NCBI GenBank assembly: GCA_015200345.1
Contig: CP054187.1
Span: 2,216,470 to 2,280,469, forward strand
DNA from: Planctomycetia bacterium
GTDB taxonomy: Bacteria; Planctomycetota; Phycisphaerae; UBA1845; UTPLA1
DNA: 64,000 bases
Direction: 5' to 3'
Below, one piece after another: positions 30,289 through 39,224 of this stretch. Under the pieces are notes generated by a model that had not been told where the DNA came from, searched no databases, and was given only the letters and a program-made list of their open reading frames with translations. Each line of letters opens with the position of its first letter. The first letter of the stretch is position 1. Both the position numbers and the translations under genes were made by a program.

Positions 30289-31124
30289 TTCCTATCACAC
30301 AAGCGCCCCCAACGACTCCGCGCGCGTTCAGCGACAGCAACTCGACCGCGTGCGCCACGATAGAGCCATCGCCAACACCCGAAGCGCCGCAGCGCAGCGA
30401 CGTCAACGTGCCCGAGGCGATTGACCACGTTCAAGCTGACGGCCGCTGGTCGTTTAACGAGGAAGTCGCCCGCGTCTTTGATGACATGCTGGCCCGGTCG
30501 ATTCCGCAGTATGACGTCATGCGCAAGGCCGTGTTCGATGTCGGCTGCCGGTATGTCCAACCGGGGACGGCCATCGTGGACCTGGGCTGTTCGCGCGGGG
30601 AAGCGCTCGCGCCGTTCATCGACCGGTTCGGGGCGCTGAACCGGTTCCTCGGCGTCGAGGTCTCGGCCCCGATGCTGGCGGCCTGCCGCCATCGGTTCAA
30701 GGGCTACATCGACTGCGGGGTGGTGGACATCCGTGACCTGGACCTTCGCAAGAGCTATCCACCGGTCGCCGCGAGCCTGACGTTGTGCGTGCTCACGCTC
30801 CAGTTCATTCCCATCGAGCATCGTGCGCGCGTGCTGCGCGACATGTATGACCGGACGGTCAAGGGTGGGGCGGTGATCCTCGTCGAGAAGGTGCTCGGCT
30901 CCTCGGCCGGGGTCGATGGCCTGTTGACTGAGGAGTATTACCGTCTCAAGGCCGCGCACGGCTATTCGTGCGAGGAGATCGAACGCAAGAAGGCGGCGCT
31001 GGAGGGCGTGCTGGTGCCGGTGGCTGCCAAGTGGAACGAAGACCTGCTCCACAGCGCGGGCTTCGGTCAGGTCGAGTGCTTCTGGCGGTGGATGAACTTC
31101 GCGGCGTGGGTGGCGGTGAAGTGA
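30273..31124 (+). CDS. Class I SAM-dependent methyltransferase (CmoA-like)
   Basis: 283 residues. The SAM-binding segment is AIVDLGCSRGEALAPFIDRF, with an acidic loop FLGVEVSAPML and the later VILVEKVLGSSAGVDGLL. This pattern resembles the CmoA-type methyltransferases that occur in phage left arms. Substrate unknown; the fold alone does not say DNA or RNA. Start overlaps the cytosine methyltransferase stop. Confidence 0.65.
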   Translation: MQTEVIPITQAPPTTPRAFSDSNSTACATIEPSPTPEAPQRSDVNVPEAIDHVQADGRWSFNEEVARVFDDMLARSIPQYDVMRKAVFDVGCRYVQPGTAIVDLGCSRGEALAPFIDRFGALNRFLGVEVSAPMLAACRHRFKGYIDCGVVDIRDLDLRKSYPPVAASLTLCVLTLQFIPIEHRARVLRDMYDRTVKGGAVILVEKVLGSSAGVDGLLTEEYYRLKAAHGYSCEEIERKKAALEGVLVPVAAKWNEDLLHSAGFGQVECFWRWMNFAAWVAVK

Positions 31125-31219
31125 GTGGGATTGACGTTGTCGCTACACCGCGCGAAGCGATCCGGCGCGAGGGGACGCACCGCCATCTCGTGGCGCTTGG
31201 CGCGGCCGATGGAGCCTGA
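31121..31219 (+). CDS. Small ORF between methyltransferase and small terminase
   Basis: A 32-codon frame starting GTG at 31121, overlapping the upstream stop and ending two bases before the terminase ATG. It reads SGIDVVATPREAIRREGTHR and fits exactly in the gap, which favours a coupled small gene. No family recognised. Confidence 0.3.
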   Translation: MSGIDVVATPREAIRREGTHRHLVALGAADGA

Positions 31220-31221
31220 CC

Positions 31222-31689
31222 ATGCGCGGCCGCAAACCCATCCCGACGGCGATCAAGCGGGCGCGCGGCAATCCCGGCAAGCGGCCGCTGAACGACAACG
31301 AGCCCCAGCCAGCGCGGGCGATCCCGTTGTGTCCGGAGTTCCTCGATGAGGCGGCGCGCGGCGAGTGGCAGCGCGTGACGGTGCTGCTGGACCGAAGTGG
31401 CATCTTGAGCGAGATCGACGGAACTTTGCTCGCGGGTTACTGCCAGGCCTACAGCCGATGGCAGTACGCCGAGCGGCAGTTGCAGAAGTACGGGCCGGTG
31501 GTGCTCTCGCCGGACAAAAAGTTCCCGCTGCCCAGCCCGTACCTTGCGATCGCTAACAAGGCGCTGGAGCAGATGCACAAGTTCTGCGTCGAGTACGGCA
31601 TGACGCCCAGCAGCCGCAGCCGGGTCACGACCGTCCCGCGGCGCGTGAGCAATCCGGAGGATCCGAAGAATCGGTTCTTTCCGACGTGA
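31222..31689 (+). CDS. terS: Phage terminase small subunit, P27 family
   Basis: 155 residues. The start MRGRKPIPTAIKRARGNPGK and the central YLAIANKALEQM are typical of P27-type small terminases. It recognises the packaging site and recruits the large terminase. The next gene should be the large terminase; instead there is a nuclease-like pseudogene and IS material. Absence of the large subunit suggests either deletion or a satellite that uses a helper phage's large terminase. Confidence 0.9.
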   Translation: MRGRKPIPTAIKRARGNPGKRPLNDNEPQPARAIPLCPEFLDEAARGEWQRVTVLLDRSGILSEIDGTLLAGYCQAYSRWQYAERQLQKYGPVVLSPDKKFPLPSPYLAIANKALEQMHKFCVEYGMTPSSRSRVTTVPRRVSNPEDPKNRFFPT

Positions 31690-31786
31690 AGTGGATGGCA
31701 ATGCATTGGCATAGCATGGTGTAGTTGCATGCACCAAGAGCAGAATCGATGAGTGATTGAAGGCACGCCAAGGGAGGGTCCTAGTC

Positions 31787-32319
31787 ATGGCGCAACAGCG
31801 CAAGCCCGATGAACTGGACAGCATCATTCAATCGAGCCTCTTGGAATTCGCCGAGTGGATTGACCATCACGCATGGTTCGGGCGTGAGAAGGAAGCCGTG
31901 AGCCTCTATGTGCTTGGTTTCTTGCAGAAGCATTGTCGTCCGCGAACCATCCTGTCCGACGCCACACAAATCGGAATTGAAGTAGCCGTGCCGCAGATAG
32001 GCGACTCGGGGACAAGGCGAAGGTGCATGTCAACAAAGACCTAGTGATTTGGGGTAAGCCTGGCATGACGTGCTGGGACCGAATGCCTGCGCCAGACGAA
32101 AAGCTAGTGCCGAAAAACTGGCCGCTGCGAATCATCGAGTGGAAACGAGCCAAGTCGCACCGCGATGCGAGACGGGACTGCGAGTGGCTGCTAGATTTCT
32201 GTCGGCGCGCTCCGAAGTCGTTCTGCGGCTATTCCGTAGTGCTTGGCGCTGGCCAGGGTGAGGAGCGCATTCACTGTACTCGCGTCAGTCGTGACACCGT
32301 GCAGGAGAACTGGATTTGA
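31787..32319 (+). pseudogene. PD-(D/E)XK nuclease-like gene with a one-base frameshift
   Basis: The first frame starts at ATG 31787 (AGGGAGG upstream) and reads to about 32008 (…IGIEVAVPQIGDSG). A second frame, one base shifted, then carries DKAKVHVNKDLVIWGKPGMT and PLRIIEWKRAKSHRDARRD to 32319. An Asp followed by E-x-K (IIEWKRAK) is the pattern of the PD-(D/E)XK nuclease fold. The shift falls at a GGGG run near 32010. One missing G explains it, so this is either a decayed gene, a sequencing error, or a frameshift site. Target unknown. Confidence 0.5.
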
Positions 32320-32354
32320 CCGTGGCTGACGCCGCGGCGCAATGATACGGCGAT

Positions 32355-32455
32355 CCGCTGTGGGCAGGCACCGCTCCGTTCGCTCCGCTCACTGCGCTCC
32401 GCCCGCCCACAGCGTGTGCTGTGAACGGTGTTGGACTAACATAACAGGTGGACTA
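32355..32455. repeat. Relic of the IS3-element right end
   Basis: 101 bases matching 54289-54389 (right end of the complete IS3-like element) with one visible difference. It contains a hairpin with arms GCTGTGGGC and GCCCACAGC. It stops where the IS5-family element begins. Confidence 0.85.
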
Positions 32456-32932
32456 GGCCCTGTCTGAAAACTGAGTCATGCGAAGACATCGCTCGATCAT
32501 GGCGAGTTTGAGCATCGCCAGGAAGCTGATGGCCAGCTTCTCGAATCGCATGGCGATGCGGCGACATTCCTTCAGCCAGCCCACGCAGCACTCGATGGTC
32601 GATCGTCTCCGATAGGCGCGGCGGTCAAAGTCCATTGGAATGCCGCGATGCCGCTGGCGCTGGTCCTCGCGCTGCGGAATCACCGGCTTGATCCGGCAGG
32701 CCCGCAGCCAGTCACGCACGCGCGGATAGCTGTATCCCTTGTCGCCGGCCAGACGCCGCGGACGTTGGCGCGGACGGCCCAGCGGCTGCGGAATCGCAAT
32801 CCCGTTCATCACCGATTCGACCCGCGTCGATTCGTGAACCTGTCCGGCCGTCACCTCGGCGGTCAGCGGCAGGCCGCCACCGTCAGTGACCAGATGGAAC
32901 TTGCTCCCGAATCCGCCGCGGCTGCGGCCCAA
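32453..32932 (-). CDS. IS5-family transposase, OrfB (frameshifted continuation)
   Basis: Carries the family string GRSRGGFGSKFHLVTDGGG, the second catalytic Asp (AGDKGYSYPRVRDWLR) and the C-terminal RRSTIECCVGWLKECRRIAM with the catalytic Glu. It has no good start of its own and is made by -1 frameshifting from OrfA. The TAG stop is completed by flanking target bases (32453-32455). Confidence 0.75.
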   Translation of the reverse strand: MGRSRGGFGSKFHLVTDGGGLPLTAEVTAGQVHESTRVESVMNGIAIPQPLGRPRQRPRRLAGDKGYSYPRVRDWLRACRIKPVIPQREDQRQRHRGIPMDFDRRAYRRRSTIECCVGWLKECRRIAMRFEKLAISFLAMLKLAMIERCLRMTQFSDRA

Positions 32933-33378
32933 TGCGTGGTCTTCCGGCTCCTCGGCGTGGCGTTCGAGACTTTTTTGTCAGCTCCGCCCGCGCAGCGCGC
33001 GGCCCGCACGTTCGAGCCATCCACGCACCACAGGTCCCAGTCAATTCGGCCGTCGCGGTCGAGCCGAATCTGCAACGCCCGCAAGACTTGGTCAAACACA
33101 CCCGCGCTCCGCCAGTTCCGGAAGTAGTCGTACACCGTTTGCCACGGGCCGAACCGCTCCGGCAGATCACGCCAGGGTGCCCCGGTACGCAGAATCCAGA
33201 GCATGCCATTCAACATCGTCCGGGGATCGCGCGGCCGTCTCCCGACCGACGCCGCCTTTCGCGGTATCAGGGCTCTCACGAACTCCCACTGGTCATCCGT
33301 GACCTCGTGCCGTTTCATGCGTCAACCTCCTGTCGACGCTCCTTCTATCGACCGATTCCTGCATTTTCAGACAGAGCC
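32456..33378 (-). mobile_element. IS5-family insertion sequence (IS427-like group)
   Basis: 923 bases with near-perfect terminal inverted repeats: GGCCCTGTCTGAAAA at the left end and TTTTCAGACAGAGCC at the right end (one mismatch). TA flanks both ends as a likely target duplication. Two overlapping minus-strand frames make the transposase by -1 frameshifting at a run of six A (minus strand; 32971-32976). Confidence 0.85.
32863..33318 (-). CDS. IS5-family transposase, OrfA
   Basis: 151 residues: N-terminal DUF4096-type region (VTDDQWEFVRALIPRKAASV; PWRDLPERFGPWQTVYDYFR) and the first catalytic Asp (LWCVDGSNVRA). After AAAAAA at 32971-32976 the frame departs from the family pattern. The family sequence resumes in the -1 frame as OrfB, so a fused OrfAB is expected. 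Confidence 0.8.
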   Translation of the reverse strand: MKRHEVTDDQWEFVRALIPRKAASVGRRPRDPRTMLNGMLWILRTGAPWRDLPERFGPWQTVYDYFRNWRSAGVFDQVLRALQIRLDRDGRIDWDLWCVDGSNVRAARCAGGADKKVSNATPRSRKTTHWAAAAADSGASSIWSLTVAACR

Positions 33379-34330
33379 TAATCCCCCTGCGGGGTTCGGG
33401 ACCGTCTGACGCACGCGAGTGCGGCAGCGGCCCGTTCAACGCCAGCCCGGGCAGGGAGCTTGTCTGCGGTGACGCAGGCGACCGGCGCGATGATAAGCGT
33501 CGGCATTCCGTTTCAAGCGGCGGATGGTGAAAAGCTCAACTGCGAAAGGCGGGAAACCGCTTCTGGGTGAGATCGATCGGAGACGTGCCGAACTGCGATA
33601 GAAAGACCTTCGCTGACGGGTAAGGGGAGCTTCTAGATTCGTACCCCGAAATCGTTCGCCAACCTGGTGGACGAAACGATGTCGATGGTGGAAACCGTCG
33701 GCATACAGCGATGTGAGCAACCCATGCGGGAGAGACGCACATGGTGCTTCCAGGTCAAGCGACGTGAACGATCGATTGGAGACTGGTTCTAACCGGGGAA
33801 GGGCTCTGGCAGCCGGGGTGATGCCCGGTGCCCGCGTAATGTCACGCGGGTGCTTAAAACGCCGGAGTCTGGGAGCGGGGCCTCAGTAGGAGCACGCGGA
33901 AGCGTGGTGGCAAAGCGGCAAGGCAGTCGCGATGCCGTTCGAGTGCCAACGGGTGGTGCCGGGCACAAGATCGACGACGAAAGGGCCGACGAGCAATTTC
34001 CCATGTTTGCAGACGTGTCGGTGCGGCGCCGGGGCAGGAAAGATCCGCCCCGGCCCGCTATCGATGGGTCGGAAGACAGCCAATGCGGTCAAACGAGGAC
34101 CCTCGGGAGAGGGCCGTCGTTTGGCAGCAGAATGACGATCCACAGACGGGGTGTACCCGCCAATGGATCGACGGTTTTTGCCCGCAACCGCTATGCGAAC
34201 ACGGTTGCGATGATCGTCGTGCGAGGCACGCCGATTTCCGGAATGAAGTCGGGAACTTGTGTGCATGAAGCACAACGATGAATGCGTGTTGCTACGTGTT
34301 GAGCAACTGCAATGAATGAATCTAGCGCGG
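33379..34330 (+). ncRNA. Hairpin-rich non-coding region, possible group II intron-like RNA remnant
   Basis: About 950 bases without protein-like coding. Many perfect hairpins stand out: CCCGCGT/ACGCGGG near 33833-33851, CACGC-GGAA-GCGTG near 33895-33908, CCGGGGC/GCCCCGG near 34029-34053, a 34-base hairpin at 34090-34123 (CAAACGA/TCGTTTG enclosing CCCTC-GGGA-GAGGG) and GCAACCG/CGGTTGC near 34184-34208. Phrases such as GGAGCGGGGCCTCAGTAG and GGCAAAGCGGCAAGG recall the 5' half of bacterial group II introns. No reverse transcriptase and no clear domain V is seen. Treat as an unclassified structured RNA or an intron remnant. Confidence 0.35.
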
Positions 34331-34543
34331 GCTGCGTAAGCGGTGAAGTCGCAGGCGATGGAGCGACCAAATGCCTTATTGCGCGAGCACGGGCCGATTC
34401 AGACAAAGCAGGACTCACACGTAGCAAGCGAGGTAGTTCGTCGAAAGGAGGTGGTTTTCCGCGCGCTGAGCCGGGACATGCGGGGCGACCCGCAGGCACG
34501 GCGTGGAAGAGGATTTGGTTTCGAGCGAAAGGAGGTGATTCAC

Positions 34544-34765
34544 ATGGGTTGGTGGCGCACGGGGAGCGGCGGGGTCATCGGCGACAGTCCGGCTGACATC
34601 ATCGACGAATTCGATGAGCGATGTTGGCCGGAAACGTCGAACATCCCGCCCGACGTGCGGGCGCGCATCGTGGCGTGCTATCAAGAGGATTGTGGCAGGG
34701 AGCCGACCGAGCAGGAACTCCGCGAACTGCTGGAGTTCTGCGGGCCGGGTCTGAAGGAGGATTGA
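34544..34765 (+). CDS. Small acidic hypothetical protein
   Basis: 73 residues from the ATG at 34544, preceded by the strong ribosome site AAAGGAGGTGATT. Sequence MGWWRTGSGGVIGDSPADII ... PTEQELRELLEFCGPG. No family recognised. Followed after about 80 bases by another hypothetical gene with the same style of ribosome site. Confidence 0.55.
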   Translation: MGWWRTGSGGVIGDSPADIIDEFDERCWPETSNIPPDVRARIVACYQEDCGREPTEQELRELLEFCGPGLKED

Positions 34766-34798
34766 CGCTTGAACGAAAGGAGGTTTTCAAACGGCTTC

Positions 34799-34822
34799 GC
34801 GGGTTGTGCCAGAACAACCCGC
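34799..34822 (+). promoter_or_regulatory. Hairpin in the leader of the 201-residue hypothetical gene
   Basis: GCGGGTTGT and ACAACCCGC form nine perfect pairs around a 6-base loop, 25 bases before the start at 34847. There is no T-run, so it is not a simple terminator; it could be an attenuator or an RNA-stability stem. Confidence 0.4.
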
Positions 34823-34846
34823 CATTTTGAAGGAGGAAGGGAACGT

Positions 34847-35452
34847 ATGGAATATCGGTGCGTAGCGACATCTGTCGCAGGCTTCGTCCAGCAGCTTGCC
34901 GTCGCGTACATCACACACGGCTACTGGTTCTATGTCGCTGGGGAGATTCCGGAGGGCAAAGATCCGGACGCCATCGATGCGAAGCTGATTGACCGGTACG
35001 GTATCGCCATGTCAAAGTGGGCGCGCTGCCGGCGAAAGAAGCAAGGCCTGGCGAACATGCAATACCTGCGGCACGAGCGATTCTTCGTGCTTCTGGCGAC
35101 GAAGGGCTGGCACGAGTTCTTTGAGCGAGAGAATGCGTCAATTCGCGATGTGCGCCGTGCGCCGATTAAATTCGCCAGCTACAGTATCGGATGCCGTAAG
35201 GGGCGTGATGGGCAGTGGCATGCATCGGTGAGAATCTCGCCTGACCGTTACGAAGAGATCCGCCGTGTGGCAGTATCGGCTGTTTCTCGCGGCGACGTGG
35301 TGGCCGTCGACACAATGATCAGGTCGTTCATGTTTCCACGTTGTGCCACTATTCGCCGACAACTCGCGCAATTGGTCACAACGGTGAATCGGCATCGAAG
35401 AATCGCAGGACGGGAGATCATTTCGACAATCCATCAAGTAGGCGTGAATTGA
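34847..35452 (+). CDS. Hypothetical protein of a family I recall from planctomycete mobile elements
   Basis: 201 residues, ribosome site AAGGAGGAAGGG before the ATG at 34847. Recognisable strings are THGYWFYVAGEIPEGKDPDA, KLIDRYGIAMSKWARCRRKK and NMQYLRHERFFVLLATKGWH. I recall similar proteins in planctomycete genomes, with no known function. Basic overall; nucleic-acid binding is possible but unproven. Confidence 0.55.
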   Translation: MEYRCVATSVAGFVQQLAVAYITHGYWFYVAGEIPEGKDPDAIDAKLIDRYGIAMSKWARCRRKKQGLANMQYLRHERFFVLLATKGWHEFFERENASIRDVRRAPIKFASYSIGCRKGRDGQWHASVRISPDRYEEIRRVAVSAVSRGDVVAVDTMIRSFMFPRCATIRRQLAQLVTTVNRHRRIAGREIISTIHQVGVN

Positions 35453-35590
35453 TGCTTGGCTCGATTTGGCCAAAATACACAAGACATAGATCAAATTTTT
35501 GGTGATCATAAACACTTGATACATAATAGTTACTGATCGCAATATAGCATGTGCAGTACCAATCTTATAAGAACACGCGAGCATATTTTC

Positions 35591-35618
35591 TTGACCGGTT
35601 GAATTGTGACGCTATCAT
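35591..35618 (+). promoter_or_regulatory. Candidate promoter of the defence operon
   Basis: TTGACC (35591-35596), 16-base spacer and TATCAT (35613-35618) follow a clearly AT-rich 140-base gap. Transcription would start near 35625, almost at the first ATG pair (35627/35630), implying a leaderless or very short leader mRNA. The first gene encodes an XRE-type HTH, so autoregulation is plausible. Confidence 0.45.
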
Positions 35619-35626
35619 GCGCAAGT

Positions 35627-38600
35627 ATGATGCGTGCGATACGTGACAAATCCGCTGGTGCCGACTACCCCGACCGGATTCGGCGTCTCCGCGAAAAGCT
35701 GGGCCTGACCCAAGTCGAACTTGCGGAACAGCTCGGTGTTTCGTTTGCTTCCGTTAACCGCTGGGAGAACGGACAGGCGAAACCAGGCGCGCTAGCATGG
35801 CAGCAACTTCTGCGGCTTGAATCTTCAGGGGTGGGCGGCGCCGGTGCCATGCCTGGCATCCGAGAGCACTCGACGCCTGCCAACCCTACTACGGACTTTC
35901 TTACGTCGCCTGACCGGGTGAGGCTATTCGCCGAGGCTGAGCGACTCTCATTCGGCCATCTCTTCAATCCGACATTCGCCACAGAAATCTCGCTCATCGA
36001 TCCGCTGCCGCACCAGCGCATTGCTGTGTATGAGCACATGCTTCCGCAGCCGCGCTTGCGGTTTCTGCTCGCGGATGATGCCGGTGCTGGCAAGACGATC
36101 ATGGCGGGACTGTACATCCGCGAAATGTTGGCGCGGCGCCTCATTCGGCGCGTCCTCGTTGTGCCACCTGCGGGGCTGGTTGGAAACTGGGAGCGGGAGC
36201 TTCGCACGCTCTTTAGTCTGAATTTCAAGGTCGTTCGCGGCGCTGACGCACGTATCGACAACCCATTCGCAACGGCCGAAAGTGATCACCTGATTTGCAG
36301 CGTGGATACGCTCGGTGGGGATCGCATGTTTGGGCGGCTGCAAGAACAGTCGGTCGAGCCATACGACCTAGTGATTTTTGACGAGGCGCACAAGCTGTCC
36401 GCGGACCGCGAGGCTGATCTCTCAGTCCGGCGTACGGACCGCTACAGGCTCGCGGAGGCGCTTGCGGGAATTCACACCGGAGACGTACGCTGGTCGCTTC
36501 GATGGGCGGCGCAGCACCTCCTGTTGCTCACGGCGACGCCGCACATGGGGAAGGACTTTCCGTACTACTGCCTTTGGCGGCTGCTTGAACCGGAGGTTCT
36601 GCCGACCGTCGACGCATTCAACGCTTACCCGCGGGACGCGCGAGCAAAACGATTCATCCGGCGAACCAAGGAAGAAATGGTGCATTTGGATGGTCGACCG
36701 CTGTATCCGACGCGCGAATCGAGCACGCTCAGCTTCGACTTGACCCAAGGCGGCGTCAGCGAGCAAGCGTTGTACGACCAGACGACGGCCTACATGACCG
36801 CTTTCTACAACCGTGCTCAGATTCTAAACCGCTCCGCCGCGCGACTCGCTATGAGCGTGTTTCAGCGACGATTGACCAGTTCGACCTACGCGCTAATGAG
36901 GTCATTCGAACGGCGCCTTGCTCGTCTGGATAACTTTATCTCGGAGCTGCGCGCGGGGCGCGTAACGCCGGAGCAAATGCTCGCCGCTCAGCGGCGGCTG
37001 GACGAGCTGGAAGATCCGTTCGACAGCACAACCGCCGACGACGATGCGAATGACGAGGGGCAGGAGCGGCATGAGATCGCGGAGGAAAAGCTGCTTCAGG
37101 CGATCGTTTACACATCCCTTGGCGAGCTTGAGGCAGAGCGCGCGGAAGTCGGGCGACTGCTAAGCCTCGCCGAAGCCGTCCTCGCCACTGGGCACGAATC
37201 GAAATTTGAGAAACTACGGGAGATTCTGACAGACCCGAAGTTCCGGGACGAAAAGCTCATTGTATTCACCGAACATCGCGACACGCTGGAATGGCTAGGC
37301 CAGCGGCTCGAAGCCCTCGGGTTCACCGACAAAATCGCCTTCCTGCACGGGGGCATGGACTACAAGGTGCGCGAGCGGCAAGTCGAACAATTTCGGAAGC
37401 CAGACGGTGCGCAATACCTCGTGGCCACCGACGCGGCCGGCGAAGGAATCAACCTGCAATTTTGCTGGCTGATGGTGAACTACGACATACCCTGGAACCC
37501 CGCTCGTCTCGAACAGCGAATGGGGCGCATTCACCGCTATAAGCAGCAACACGATCCTGTCATCATCGTGAATCTTGTCGCCGGAAAAACGCGCGAAGGC
37601 CGCGTGCAGGCCACGCAGCTCCGCAAGTTGGAAGCGATGCGCCGGGAACTCGGCTCCGACAAGGTCTTTGATGTCATCGGCCGCACGTACGAAAACGTGT
37701 CCATGACCGCGCTGATGGCGCAGTGCCTGACGGAGGAAGGCGCGTCGGAAGCCGAGAGGAAAATCGAGGGCACGCTGACAAGGGAGCAAATCGAGGCTTT
37801 GGAGGCACGTGAGAAGCGACTGTTCGGTGACGGCGGTGATGTGAAGCGGGAACTGCCACGGCTGCGCGACGAGGCGCAGGTCGAAGCGTTTCGCCGACTC
37901 CTACCAGGATATGTGCGTGGCTTCGTCGAGCGTGCCGCCGCGCAGCTGGACTTCAGCATTGAGGGTGATCTCGATGGCTTCTTCGCTCTGCGACCGGGAC
38001 GGACGGCGGGGCTCGATCTGCTCTGGTCGGTGCTTGAGACCTACCCCGAAGAAGCGCGCGAACGGCTGACAATTCACCGGCCTAAAGACGCGGACGACGC
38101 GATCTTCCTCCATCCGGGTGAGCCGCTGTTCGAGCGACTGCGCGCGGTCGTGCTCGATCGGTTCGCTGCCGACGCTCGGCGTGGTGGCATCTTCATTGAT
38201 CCCACGGCGGAGCGAGCCTACATCGTGCATCTGCTGGAGCTCAGCGTCGTACGCAGGGCGGCGTCGGCCACTGGGGCTGATGTTGACGCCGAAATGTTGG
38301 AATGCCGCCTGGTCGGCCTTAAGGACGAAGCCGGCGTAATCGAGGAATGCCCCGTCGAGTATCTCCTGCTGCTCCGCGGGAGCGACCGATTCCCGCCCGA
38401 GTTTGCCCGCGTTGCGATGGCCGCGGATGAGTCGATGATCCGCACAACGCAGTATGCAACTGAAAAGCTGGCGGAGCCGCTTGCCGCCGCCCGACAAAGG
38501 GCGCTGCTCGACTCGCTCGCCGAGCGCGAAGAGTTCCTCATGCGGGGTTACAACTCCCAGGATGCGGAGTTGGCCAGTCACCGGGCCCGCTTGACTGACC

Positions 38601-39193
38601 GTGTTCGCGCCGGCGACGCCAAGGCGCGCGCGGCTGTGGAAGCCATCAAGCAACAGCAGCGGACGCTCGCCGACCGCCGGGATGCGGCCGTCGCAGCGCT
38701 GCGGGCCGAACCGGCTGAGATCGTGCCCGGCGAGATTCGATTCCTCGCGCACGCCTTGGTAGTTCCGTCGAGCGATCCCGAAGACCGCAAGCGTCACGAT
38801 GGCGAGGTCGAGGCGGTCGCCATGCAGGTCGCCACAGCGTACGAGCAGGCACTTGGGGCGACGGTCCGAGATGTATCGACGCCGCCGAAGGCGCGGGCCG
38901 CCGGCCTGTCAGACAGTCCGGGCTTCGACCTGCTCTCCATCCACCCAACGGGCGAACGGCGGGCAATCGAGGTGAAGGGTCGCGCCGCCATCGGCGACGT
39001 GGAAGTTACCGAGAACGAATGGGCTAAGGCCTGCAACCTGCGTGACGGCTACTGGCTCTATACCGTGTTCAATTGTGCGTCGCAGCATCCGCAGATTACG
39101 CGGGTGCGCGACCCGTTCAAGAAACTCCTGTTCCGTGCCAAGGGTGGCGTCGTGATTGACGAGAACGCTATCTTCGCCGCGGCGGAATCATAG
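35627..39193 (+). CDS. Defence helicase: XRE HTH - SNF2/DEAH helicase - NO VEIN-type C-terminus
   Basis: 1188 residues from ATG 35627 (a GTG at 35606 would sit on the -10). Residues about 15-60 are a XRE helix-turn-helix (LREKLGLTQVELAEQLGVSF). The SNF2-type helicase has motif I ADDAGAGKTIMAG (about 149-161), motif II DEAH (252-255), motif III LLTATPH and a C-terminal lobe with FTEHRDTLEWLG and NPARLEQRMGRIHRYKQ (motif VI). A helical middle region follows, then a C-terminal DUF3883/NO VEIN-like domain with GFDLLS and AIEVKGR (Glu1115) as a PD-(D/E)XK-like site. SNF2 helicases with this C-terminus occur in DISARM-related defence loci as the DNA-translocating sensor. An N-terminal HTH on the helicase is unusual. 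Confidence 0.85.
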   Translation: MMRAIRDKSAGADYPDRIRRLREKLGLTQVELAEQLGVSFASVNRWENGQAKPGALAWQQLLRLESSGVGGAGAMPGIREHSTPANPTTDFLTSPDRVRLFAEAERLSFGHLFNPTFATEISLIDPLPHQRIAVYEHMLPQPRLRFLLADDAGAGKTIMAGLYIREMLARRLIRRVLVVPPAGLVGNWERELRTLFSLNFKVVRGADARIDNPFATAESDHLICSVDTLGGDRMFGRLQEQSVEPYDLVIFDEAHKLSADREADLSVRRTDRYRLAEALAGIHTGDVRWSLRWAAQHLLLLTATPHMGKDFPYYCLWRLLEPEVLPTVDAFNAYPRDARAKRFIRRTKEEMVHLDGRPLYPTRESSTLSFDLTQGGVSEQALYDQTTAYMTAFYNRAQILNRSAARLAMSVFQRRLTSSTYALMRSFERRLARLDNFISELRAGRVTPEQMLAAQRRLDELEDPFDSTTADDDANDEGQERHEIAEEKLLQAIVYTSLGELEAERAEVGRLLSLAEAVLATGHESKFEKLREILTDPKFRDEKLIVFTEHRDTLEWLGQRLEALGFTDKIAFLHGGMDYKVRERQVEQFRKPDGAQYLVATDAAGEGINLQFCWLMVNYDIPWNPARLEQRMGRIHRYKQQHDPVIIVNLVAGKTREGRVQATQLRKLEAMRRELGSDKVFDVIGRTYENVSMTALMAQCLTEEGASEAERKIEGTLTREQIEALEAREKRLFGDGGDVKRELPRLRDEAQVEAFRRLLPGYVRGFVERAAAQLDFSIEGDLDGFFALRPGRTAGLDLLWSVLETYPEEARERLTIHRPKDADDAIFLHPGEPLFERLRAVVLDRFAADARRGGIFIDPTAERAYIVHLLELSVVRRAASATGADVDAEMLECRLVGLKDEAGVIEECPVEYLLLLRGSDRFPPEFARVAMAADESMIRTTQYATEKLAEPLAAARQRALLDSLAEREEFLMRGYNSQDAELASHRARLTDRVRAGDAKARAAVEAIKQQQRTLADRRDAAVAALRAEPAEIVPGEIRFLAHALVVPSSDPEDRKRHDGEVEAVAMQVATAYEQALGATVRDVSTPPKARAAGLSDSPGFDLLSIHPTGERRAIEVKGRAAIGDVEVTENEWAKACNLRDGYWLYTVFNCASQHPQITRVRDPFKKLLFRAKGGVVIDENAIFAAAES

Positions 39194-39224
39194 AGACCGT
39201 TTCCGGTCAGATTGGAGGTTGGTC

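Noticed and set aside
34460..34500. GAGCCGGGACATGCGGGGCG as a group II intron domain V
   Set aside because: The arms do not form the 34-base stem with GAAA loop and terminal CGGTTC expected of domain V.
34343..34543. Upstream extension of the 73-residue gene
   Set aside because: The internal ATG at 34544 has a near-perfect ribosome site; the upstream codons are low-information and overlap the repeated leader.
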